Source: Verrucomicrobiales bacterium (GTDB lineage: Bacteria > Verrucomicrobiota > Verrucomicrobiia > Limisphaerales > JAYPXF01). From it: DNA of 49,407 nt. Below, piece by piece: positions 26,271 through 33,551 of this stretch. Under the pieces are notes generated by a model. The model was not told the origin of the DNA and did not search any database. It was given only the letters and a program-made list of their open reading frames with translations. Position numbers and translations under genes: made by a program. The stretch spans positions 1 through 49,407 of the forward strand of contig PBAL01000100.1 in NCBI GenBank assembly GCA_002715965.1. The letters run 5' to 3'. Position 1 is the first letter of the stretch, and each line of letters opens with the position of its first letter.

Positions 26271-28199
26271 ATGCCACTTACCGTCCAACCAGATACCAGC
26301 GGTACCCAGTTCATCCGGGTCAACCGGGCGATGGAGGGGGACGAGCCGTTCTGGAAGCTGGCGGCCACGGGTCTGCCTCGAGAGACGACCGAGGTGGATG
26401 TCGATCGACTGCTGGAGGAGCGGACTTTTGAAATGATTCTTAAGGAGATCGACGACCGGATCTCCGAGAAGAAGGCCCGACTCGAAAAGAACAAGGGACG
26501 TGATCTCAACGAAGACGAACTGGGCAAGCTTGAGGACACCAGGAACGAAGAAGTGGATTCTCTTCGGAAGATCCTTCTTGATCACGCGCGGATTCGCGAT
26601 TTCGCCTACGATGAGATCGTCGTGAGGGTGGGGGATTACGGCAGCTCTGCCTTTCTTCTCCTGACCGGCAGTGTCCGCGTGTTGCAGGTGGTCGATCCGA
26701 AAAAGCTCGGCCGGCAGACTTCCAGGCGCCCGAGTCTCTGGGGGGCCTTCAAGCGCTGGTTGACCCGACCCCGCATCCCGGAACGGCGGTCTCGCGTGCG
26801 TGTGAACGAAGCCGATCTCTTTGCGAGCGCCGAGACGCAGGTCGAGGAGCCGCGCTATCGCGACGAATTGGAGGAATCAAAGACCATTGTCCGCGTGTCC
26901 CGTCCTTCCGCCTCGCGTTGGGGTGATGACGACGCGCTGAGCAAGTCAACGGTGTTTCGTCAATCGGGCGAGTGGATCGGTGAGATGGCGGCCCTGAGCC
27001 GGCATCCGCGCACCGCGACGGTCGTGGCGGATCATCAGGAAGGCGAAGAGACTACGTTGATGGAAATCCGTTGGCAGGGTCTGTATGCTCTGCGCAACCG
27101 CTGGTCAAATTTCAAGCGGCAGATCGACTACAAGTATCGCGAGCGTGGCTTGGCCGCGCACTTGCAGACGACCAGCCTGTTTCGCCACGTGGAGAGTGAA
27201 GAACTGGATAGTGGACGGTTCAAGAACGCGATCACCTTCCAGAGCTACGGAGACTTCGACTGGAACTTCTCATACGAGGAGATCCGGGAAATGAACCCGC
27301 AGGAACGACTGCAAAGTGAACCGTTGATCGCCGGTGCCGGTCACTATCCCAATGGCGTCTACATCATTCGCGCCGGATTCGCCCGGCTCAGCCACAGCTA
27401 CAACAAGGGCGAGCGTACGATCAGTTACCTGGGCAAGGACAAGGTCTTCGGTTTGGAAGAGGCCTTCGAGAGCCTGGCGACCAAGCACCCTGTGCCCTTC
27501 CGTCACAGCCTTCGCGCGATTGGATACGTCGATGTGCTTTTTGTTCCGCTTTGGATTATCGACAAGTATGTCTTTCAAAACGAATCCGTGCGGGCGGAGT
27601 TGGAATCGGAGATGGAGGAGTTCGAAGTCGAGAACGACATCCACGCCGACGGCCTGGAGGGTCTGAAAACCGACTTCCTCGAGTTCCTGGTGGAGAACCG
27701 CTACATCAACGGGACGGAGGCCATGTTGATTGACATGGATCGTTGCACGCGTTGCGACGATTGCGTGCGCGCCTGCGCCTCGACCCACGACAACAACCCC
27801 CGCTTTCTGCGCCACGGTCCGATCGAGGACCGCTTCATGGTGGCCAATGCCTGCATGCATTGCATTGATCCCGTGTGTCTGATCGGTTGCCCAACCGGTG
27901 CGATTCATCGGGTTACTGCGGACGGCCGCGTGGTGATCAATGACCTGACCTGCGTGGGTTGCGCCACCTGCGCAAACAACTGTCCGTACGACAATATTCG
28001 CATGGTCTATCCACGGGATGCCAGCGGGAGTATCTACTATGGGGAAGACAACACCCTGCCGATCCAGAAGGCGACCAAGTGTGACCTTTGCGGAGATCAG
28101 GTGACCGGGCCAGCCTGCGTGAACGCCTGCCCGCACGACGCCATGATCCGGGCGGACATGATGGATGTGCCATCGCTGGTCGACTGGTTGAAACGATGA
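26271..28199 (+). CDS. Cyclic-nucleotide-binding protein fused to a four-cluster [4Fe-4S] ferredoxin
   Basis: The 642-residue protein has no signal peptide and should be cytosolic. A coiled-coil start (about 45-105) is followed by a first cNMP-binding beta roll (about 110-275). That domain is split by a basic insertion of about 95 residues (RRPSLWGAFKRWLTRPR onward) before its GEWIGEMAALSRHPRTATV phosphate-binding cassette. A second cNMP-like domain covers about 310-450 (YPNGVYIIRAGFARL). The C-terminal 150 residues contain four cysteine sets: CTRCDDCVRAC, CMHCIDPVCLIGC, CVGCATCANNC and CDLCGDQVTGPACVNAC. This is the pattern of DmsB/NrfC/HybA-type electron-transfer subunits. No DNA-binding domain is present. 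Its stop overlaps the start of the cytochrome b gene (ATGA), which suggests that the two form a complex. Confidence 0.88.
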   Translation: MPLTVQPDTSGTQFIRVNRAMEGDEPFWKLAATGLPRETTEVDVDRLLEERTFEMILKEIDDRISEKKARLEKNKGRDLNEDELGKLEDTRNEEVDSLRKILLDHARIRDFAYDEIVVRVGDYGSSAFLLLTGSVRVLQVVDPKKLGRQTSRRPSLWGAFKRWLTRPRIPERRSRVRVNEADLFASAETQVEEPRYRDELEESKTIVRVSRPSASRWGDDDALSKSTVFRQSGEWIGEMAALSRHPRTATVVADHQEGEETTLMEIRWQGLYALRNRWSNFKRQIDYKYRERGLAAHLQTTSLFRHVESEELDSGRFKNAITFQSYGDFDWNFSYEEIREMNPQERLQSEPLIAGAGHYPNGVYIIRAGFARLSHSYNKGERTISYLGKDKVFGLEEAFESLATKHPVPFRHSLRAIGYVDVLFVPLWIIDKYVFQNESVRAELESEMEEFEVENDIHADGLEGLKTDFLEFLVENRYINGTEAMLIDMDRCTRCDDCVRACASTHDNNPRFLRHGPIEDRFMVANACMHCIDPVCLIGCPTGAIHRVTADGRVVINDLTCVGCATCANNCPYDNIRMVYPRDASGSIYYGEDNTLPIQKATKCDLCGDQVTGPACVNACPHDAMIRADMMDVPSLVDWLKR

Positions 28200-29011
28200 T
28201 CTCATTCGCCAAGAGACGATTCTACGCCAGCGCGACACTCGTCGTGTGCATCGCGCTGGCCGTGCTGGCCGACTACGGCCTGCGCCAGTCCCTTCGTCCC
28301 GCGGCGATTTGTTCCGGTGTGCTTCTGTTTGCGGTGATCCTGCTGTTGGCCTGCTTCAACATGCGCAAACGGCTCACCTTTCTTCCCACCCTGAGCGCTT
28401 CCACCTGGATGCAGATTCACGTCTACGTGGGATGGTTCTCCATCGCGGCCTTCCTGATTCACGCAGGCGTCCATCAAACGCAGGGCACCTTGGAACTCGC
28501 GCTCGCGATCCTCTTCTGGCTGGTTGCCTTGAGCGGGGTCTGGGGACTCTACATGACCCGCGCATTTCCTGCCCAACTGCGCATGGAAGGCGAGAACGTC
28601 ATCTTCGAACGAATTCCCTCCATGCGCGCTCGCCTTCGTCGACAGAGCGAAGAGGTCATCATGGAATCCATCGAAAAGACCGAATCCACCGCGCTCGCGG
28701 ACATTTACGAAAAACGCATCCGCGACTTTTTCGATGGCCCCCGTGACATCCTGAGTCATGCGCTTGGCAGCCGGAAAGCGCCACACACATTCCTTGCCGA
28801 AATCGAGGATACATATCGCTACCTGAGTGAGGACGAACGGGCCTTCATGGCGACGCTGACAGATCATGTAAGAATCAAGCAAAACCTCGACTACCAATGG
28901 GTTCGCCAAGGCATGTTGAAGCTCTGGCTCTTCATTCACATCCCGCTCACCTATGGACTGATACTCACTGCGGCCGCACATGGATTGATTGCGTGGCGCT
29001 TTGCCGGATAG
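28196..29011 (+). CDS. Inner-membrane cytochrome b-like protein
   Basis: The 271-residue protein has five predicted helices: about 8-27, 35-55, 70-92, 100-122 and 240-265. Two histidines in helix 3 (MQIHVYVGWF and FLIHAGVH) and two in the last helix (FIHIPL and AAAHGL) could hold two b-type hemes across the membrane, as in NarI- or b561-like proteins. A cytosolic loop of about 110 residues with acidic and basic helices lies between helices 4 and 5. The start ATG overlaps the stop of the ferredoxin fusion by four bases. The expected job is quinol-linked or direct transfer of electrons between the cytosolic iron-sulfur protein and the periplasmic hemes. Confidence 0.75.
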   Translation: MISFAKRRFYASATLVVCIALAVLADYGLRQSLRPAAICSGVLLFAVILLLACFNMRKRLTFLPTLSASTWMQIHVYVGWFSIAAFLIHAGVHQTQGTLELALAILFWLVALSGVWGLYMTRAFPAQLRMEGENVIFERIPSMRARLRRQSEEVIMESIEKTESTALADIYEKRIRDFFDGPRDILSHALGSRKAPHTFLAEIEDTYRYLSEDERAFMATLTDHVRIKQNLDYQWVRQGMLKLWLFIHIPLTYGLILTAAAHGLIAWRFAG

Positions 29012-29026
29012 ACGATGGAAACTCCA

Positions 29027-29133
29027 AACTCCAATTTCCAAGCTTCAGCCAGGCAATACACCTTGCCCACTCATTCAGACTGGAGCTTGAAGCATGGAAC
29101 GTATTTGGAGTTTGAAGCTTGGAAATTGGAGTT
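29027..29133. repeat. Long inverted repeat between cytochrome b and decaheme genes
   Basis: The arms 29027-29047 and 29113-29133 are perfect 21-base complements containing ACTCCAATTTCCAAGCTTC. The loop of 65 bases contains partial copies of the same words (GGAGCTTGAAGC, TTTGGAGTTTGAAGC). This resembles a mobile palindromic repeat that inserted into the operon. In RNA it would form a strong hairpin just before the decaheme gene. Confidence 0.75.
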
Positions 29134-29150
29134 TTCCCAAGATCGCTGAC

Positions 29151-31286
29151 ATGGACCCCTTGCAACCATTCGGCTTTCGCGACAGCCAATACGAACGACC
29201 CAACCAGGATTGGGTTTGTGGCCATTCGTGTGAAGGGCGTCCCTGTCTGCTCGGTCCATCGGCGCGCGGAAAATGCCAGGCAAACAGCACGGAGTGTAAG
29301 CCGGTCAAGCCACGTGGTGGAAATCGCTACATCTGCGCCCGGCCGGAAGAGACGGGTGGAGAATGCGAAGAAGGTCCGCTTCCCGATGGCACCTGTTGCC
29401 GAAAACTCGAAACCAAATGCCAACCCGCCCGCACGCTGCGCAATTGGCGCACGCTGATTGTGCGACTCACTGTTGCACTGACCTTCGCCCTGCTGTTGAT
29501 CGGGCTCACTGGCGATCGTGGGCACCGCGTCGCCTCTCCCGGACGCCTCACCTTTGCCCATTCCTCCATGGAGTCAAACTGCGCGGATTGTCATGTGGCC
29601 ACTGATCACACCACCGAGGGCTGGCTGAACGTCTTTCAGGAGGCGCATGCAGGACACGCCAGCAACGAGCAATGTCTGCAATGTCACAACCTCGGGAACT
29701 TCGCAGCCAATCCCCACAGTCTTCCGATCGAGGAACTTTCGCCTCTTACGGAGAAAGCGAGATCTCGTGGCAGAAGCCAGGCTTCTGCCGGATTGGCGCT
29801 TGCCGGGCTCTTTCGGAATACCGACGCGGGACCGTCCCACTTGATGAAGTGCGCCACCTGCCACGTGGAGCACAAAGGCCCTGGGCATGACCTGACCAAG
29901 CTGACCAACCTGCAATGTCAGAGCTGTCATTCGCGCCAGTTTCACAGTTTCGCCGACGGGCATCCGGAGTTCGAACGCTTTCCCTTTCATCAACACGTGG
30001 GAATCAAGTTCGATCACCTCTCACATCGCGACGAGCATTACGCCCGCGCCAACGCCAAGCCTGCCGCGTGCACGGATTGTCATTCCGTGGACAATACTTC
30101 GGGAAAGATGATCTCGCGCACCTTCGAGCAGATGTGTGGCAGCTGTCATTCCGGCGGAATGAATCGCGGCACGGGCGTCCCGATTCTTGGCGTTCCCAAG
30201 TGGGGCTACATGAGCTTCTACGTGAAGGACAAAAAGAAGTACGGTGTGGGCCAATGGCCCGCCAAGGCCAACAGCTCCATCAACGGCATCATGCAGCAGC
30301 TCTTGGGAGCGTCATCGAAGACCAACATCGCCAACCTGCAGGCCGAGATCAAGAAGCGCAACGCAGATGCCGAACCCGACGAGTGGCGCAAGTGGGCGCC
30401 GTACAAGAAACTCAAGCGAACCGGCGTCAGGAAGATGTCCACCAATGAAGTGAACGCGGCCTGGGAGATCGCCTGGGACGTCAAGGAACTCATCTATGAC
30501 CTGAATTACGGCGACAAACGCGACGCAAACCTGCGGCTTGCGTCCGCGCTGACGAACCTGATCATGGTGCCGTTGATCGAGGGCGAGCTGGCGTACATGC
30601 GGTCGATCCTGCCGCCACCGGAAGCAATTGAGATGTTGGCAACGAACGCGTTTCCCAAACTCAAGGAAGAGGTCGAGGACTATCGGGCAGGCAAGATCGC
30701 CGACGCCGGCAATCCGCTGCGGATGCCCAAGAAAGCCGCGGCCCATACCTGGGACGTGCACAGCGGCCAATGGCGGCTGACCAATGCCACGCTCTACTTC
30801 AAACCCGTCGGCCACGCCAACCCCTTCACCTCCACCTGGCTCGTCGATCTGGCGAAACAGGCCCGGCGCATGCCCCATGAACATGCGGACTTTGGCGATA
30901 AGCTCCTCGACCACATGGTCGGCGGTAAAGGCACGGAGAACGAAACCTGCCTGAAGTGCCACGTCGCGGGAAGTGACACGGCTGTTCACGCCTACACCGA
31001 ATCAACCCGCCACGGCGCCTTCGCCCAGGATTTCACCCGCTTCAGCCATGCATCACATGCCAGCCTGATGAACGCCCAGGGATGTCGCCAATGCCACGAT
31101 CTACAGCCGGGCAAGAGTGAGGGACGGGACTACCTGAAGAATTTCGTCGGCGTCAAGAAAGCCACCTGTGCCAGCTGTCACACGAAAGAACAGGCTGGCA
31201 ACAGTTGTCTCCTCTGCCACAACTACCACGTGGGAGCATTCGAAGCCACGCTTCCGCGCAGTGAATGGCGGGTGCAGGAGGAATAA
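29151..31286 (+). CDS. Decaheme cytochrome c with cysteine-rich cytosolic N-terminus
   Basis: I placed the start at ATG 29151, because the open frame upstream lies within the inverted repeat. This gives 711 residues. The first 85 hold ten cysteines (WVCGHSCEGRPC, GKCQANSTEC, YICARPEETGGEC, TCCRKLETKC) and no CxxCH. A membrane helix (about 97-115) follows. The periplasmic part has ten CxxCH sites: CADCH, CLQCH, CATCH, CQSCH, CTDCH and CGSCH in a first block, then about 260 residues of helices with no heme, then CLKCH, CRQCH, CASCH and CLLCH. If the helix is N-in, the cysteine-rich head lies in the cytosol and could bind iron-sulfur clusters or zinc. The protein closes the operon and may accept electrons from the cytochrome b or the ferredoxin fusion. 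Confidence 0.87.
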   Translation: MDPLQPFGFRDSQYERPNQDWVCGHSCEGRPCLLGPSARGKCQANSTECKPVKPRGGNRYICARPEETGGECEEGPLPDGTCCRKLETKCQPARTLRNWRTLIVRLTVALTFALLLIGLTGDRGHRVASPGRLTFAHSSMESNCADCHVATDHTTEGWLNVFQEAHAGHASNEQCLQCHNLGNFAANPHSLPIEELSPLTEKARSRGRSQASAGLALAGLFRNTDAGPSHLMKCATCHVEHKGPGHDLTKLTNLQCQSCHSRQFHSFADGHPEFERFPFHQHVGIKFDHLSHRDEHYARANAKPAACTDCHSVDNTSGKMISRTFEQMCGSCHSGGMNRGTGVPILGVPKWGYMSFYVKDKKKYGVGQWPAKANSSINGIMQQLLGASSKTNIANLQAEIKKRNADAEPDEWRKWAPYKKLKRTGVRKMSTNEVNAAWEIAWDVKELIYDLNYGDKRDANLRLASALTNLIMVPLIEGELAYMRSILPPPEAIEMLATNAFPKLKEEVEDYRAGKIADAGNPLRMPKKAAAHTWDVHSGQWRLTNATLYFKPVGHANPFTSTWLVDLAKQARRMPHEHADFGDKLLDHMVGGKGTENETCLKCHVAGSDTAVHAYTESTRHGAFAQDFTRFSHASHASLMNAQGCRQCHDLQPGKSEGRDYLKNFVGVKKATCASCHTKEQAGNSCLLCHNYHVGAFEATLPRSEWRVQEE

Positions 31287-31385
31287 GCCATCCAGAAAAA
31301 CTCGGCCGGTGGCTTCCCAAGAAACCGCCGGCACGAACGTGCCCATTCTGTCTGTTTGGCGATGGGATCGGGTCTGCTAAACCTG

Positions 31386-32126
31386 CTAAGTCTGAAGGAT
31401 GGCCTCCACGAATCCGGCCACGCGTGGATCGATGCCCTGTTGTTGCTCGCGGAAAACGTCCACGAGGCAGCGAGCTGGCTTGCCAAGAGAACCGACAAGG
31501 ATTGGACCCATTGCCCGTCGTCTTGGGAAACCATCTCCGCCATCAACCACCTGTCGCTTGAAGCCTTCACGCTCCCATCAGGTCACGGCGTACTCGGAAG
31601 CGCCTTCCTTGTAGCAGAATTGGAAACCTGTGATTTGGTTCTTCTCGCCGCACCAGACGATGAGGTCGACGTTTCGGTTTGAGAACCACCGTCTCCTCGG
31701 TTCGTCTTGGATTTTGCGGCAGTTCCCTATTTCGTAGAGTTGATCATTCATAATGTGCCTTTCGTAGGGCGGGTTCTTATCAGCGGGTATGATGCCAATC
31801 TCGAATGGGAAGGTGCAGAAATAGAAATGCCAATAAACTGCGCCTGAATGAGCGATTGGGAAGCAGGTCAGGAGCAGGTAGATGAATCCGAGGGCGGCTG
31901 CAGCGAAATCGGCTTTCGACTGTTCGTTTCTTTTCGAAGATCCGACCGCGAGTCCGATCTGAATCAAGCCGCCAATTCCGATGATCACCAATAGGCTGCG
32001 AAGATCATCGAATCCTCCAAATTCCTCGCTGCCCCCGCTGGCAATCAACACCAGCAGACAGAGCGGGGGAATGAGTCCGATTGCAAGAGCGAAGATGCAA
32101 AGAATCGGTTTCGGCAACTCTGACAT
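31386..32126 (-). pseudogene. Membrane protein gene with an in-frame TGA
   Basis: ATG 32126 starts a frame with three to four membrane helices (ILCIFALAIGLIPPLCLLVL, SLLVIIGIGGLIQIGLAV, FIYLLLTCFPIAH). A short domain follows that reads RRRWFSNRNVDLIVWCGEKN and FQFCYKEGASEYAVT before TGA at 31578-31580. The same frame then stays open for 64 codons to TAG at 31386-31388 and reads as normal protein (GFPRRRAMGPILVGSLGKPA, GIDPRVAGFVEAILQT). One TGG-to-TGA change at a tryptophan would explain this. It starts five bases after the DUF1501 gene and was probably the last gene of that operon. The first 182 residues could still be made. The function is unknown. Confidence 0.6.
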
Positions 32127-32131
32127 TCGTC

Positions 32132-33550
32132 TCAGGCAAGAATCTCCCGGATCACGCGACCGTAAACATCCGTCAGCCGGAAATCTCGGCCGGAATACCG
32201 GTAGGTCAAGCGCTCGTGATCGAGGCCGAGGAGGTAAAGGATCGTGGCGTGCAGATCGTGAAGGCTGACGGGATTCTTGATGGCGTGATAGCCAAACTCG
32301 TCGGTCTTTCCGTGGGTGATCCCCGGCTTCACTCCGCCACCCGCCAGCCAGAACGTGAAACCCTGCGCGTGATGTCCGCGACCGTTCTTGTTTTGCACTT
32401 CAGGCGTTCGACCAAACTCCGTGCTCCAGACAACCAGCGTGTCTTTCAAAAGGCCACGATGTTTCAGGTCGCGAAGCAGGCCTGAGATTGGTTTGTCGCA
32501 GGCCCGGGCGTTCCTTTCATGCCCGGCTTTCAAACTGCTGTGTTGATCCCACCGGCCACCGCGCCCTCCCGTGTGAGCAACATGAACGAAACGCACGCCG
32601 CGTTCAATGAACCGGCGCGCAAGCAGAAGTTCGCGTCCGTAATTCTCCGTCACCGGATCATCGATGCCGTAGAGTTTCTTGGTGGCAACAGATTCTCCCC
32701 TTAGATCCATTGCCTCCGGTCCGGCCTGCTGCATGCGAAAGGCGAGTTCGAATGAGGCAATGCGTGCTTCGAGTTTCGAATCGCTTCCGGTCGCGTCGAG
32801 CTGATCGCGATTGCCGGATTGAATGAAGTCGAGAAGCCGTCGTTGTTCGTCGGCTTGGAGTCCGGCCCGGATGTTCTCGATGTTCGCGTCCTTAACCTGG
32901 ATGCGATTTGTTCCGATCTTCGTTCCGTGGAAAGCGGCTGGCAGGAATGCCGAACCGAAATTGCGTTCGCCACCGTATGTGAGCGGGGGGCAGATGGTGA
33001 TGAAACCCGGGAGGTTCTGGTTGTCCGTGCCCAGGCCATAGGTCACCCATGAGCCGATGCTCGGCCGCATGAACGATTGGCTGCCGGTATGCAGTTCCAG
33101 CGTGGCCGGCACGTGGGCGTTGTTGTCGCTGTACATCGACCGGATGACGCACAGGTCGTCCACACATGCGCCGACGTTGGGAAACAGATCGCTCACTGGC
33201 AAACCCGATTGGCCGCAGGGATGAAAGTCCCAGGGCGATTTCATGATCGTGCCGAGGTTCGCGTTGAATTTGTTGCGCCCGGTGTTGATCGAGTCGGGAA
33301 GCTTCTTGCCGTGTTGCCGCGCCAGTTCGGGCTTATGATCGAAGCTGTCGATGTGCGAGGCGCCACCGTGCATGTAGAGGAAGATCACCCGCTTGGCGCG
33401 CGCATTGAAATGTGGACGCTTCGGCGCGAGAGGATCCCGGTCCGCCAGGCATTGCAGCGTCGACAAGGCGGAGAAGGACAGGCCACCAAATCCGCATCCG
33501 GCCGTCTGTAGCCATCGTCGACGCGAGAAATTTGGGAACGAGTTGGACAT
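32132..33550 (-). CDS. DUF1501 (sulfatase-like fold) secreted protein with Tat signal
   Basis: The product has 472 residues. The N-terminus carries a twin-arginine signal (SRRRWLQTAGCGFGG), so it is exported folded. The body has the features of the DUF1501 family, common in Planctomycetes and Verrucomicrobia: the early FLYMHGGASHIDSFDHKP motif, HTGSQSFMRPSIGSW and, near the end, VVWSTEFGRTPEVQNKNGRG HH in pieces. The family has an alkaline-phosphatase/sulfatase-like fold, and its biochemical activity is not established. The start codon lies one base beyond the stop of the DUF1549/DUF1553 gene upstream. That is the standard pairing of these families and points to coupled translation. Confidence 0.92.
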   Translation of the reverse strand: MSNSFPNFSRRRWLQTAGCGFGGLSFSALSTLQCLADRDPLAPKRPHFNARAKRVIFLYMHGGASHIDSFDHKPELARQHGKKLPDSINTGRNKFNANLGTIMKSPWDFHPCGQSGLPVSDLFPNVGACVDDLCVIRSMYSDNNAHVPATLELHTGSQSFMRPSIGSWVTYGLGTDNQNLPGFITICPPLTYGGERNFGSAFLPAAFHGTKIGTNRIQVKDANIENIRAGLQADEQRRLLDFIQSGNRDQLDATGSDSKLEARIASFELAFRMQQAGPEAMDLRGESVATKKLYGIDDPVTENYGRELLLARRFIERGVRFVHVAHTGGRGGRWDQHSSLKAGHERNARACDKPISGLLRDLKHRGLLKDTLVVWSTEFGRTPEVQNKNGRGHHAQGFTFWLAGGGVKPGITHGKTDEFGYHAIKNPVSLHDLHATILYLLGLDHERLTYRYSGRDFRLTDVYGRVIREILA

Positions 33551-33551
33551 G

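Noticed and set aside
24421..26277. Long open frame (618 codons) on the minus strand
   Set aside because: It is antisense to the reductase and tetraheme cytochrome genes, both of which have clear family motifs. The reading is rich in histidine and glycine without any domain pattern, a typical result of GC-rich codon third positions.
26271..28199. Reading the cNMP/ferredoxin protein as a CRP/FNR transcription factor
   Set aside because: There is no helix-turn-helix after either nucleotide-binding domain, and the C-terminus is a complete four-cluster ferredoxin.
27270..28238. 322-codon minus-strand frame
   Set aside because: It is antisense to the ferredoxin fusion with its four conserved cysteine sets; the reading is low-complexity and unlike protein.
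31578..31580. TGA as a selenocysteine codon
   Set aside because: The surrounding residues suggest tryptophan, there is no SECIS-like hairpin directly after the codon, and the protein is not of a redox family.
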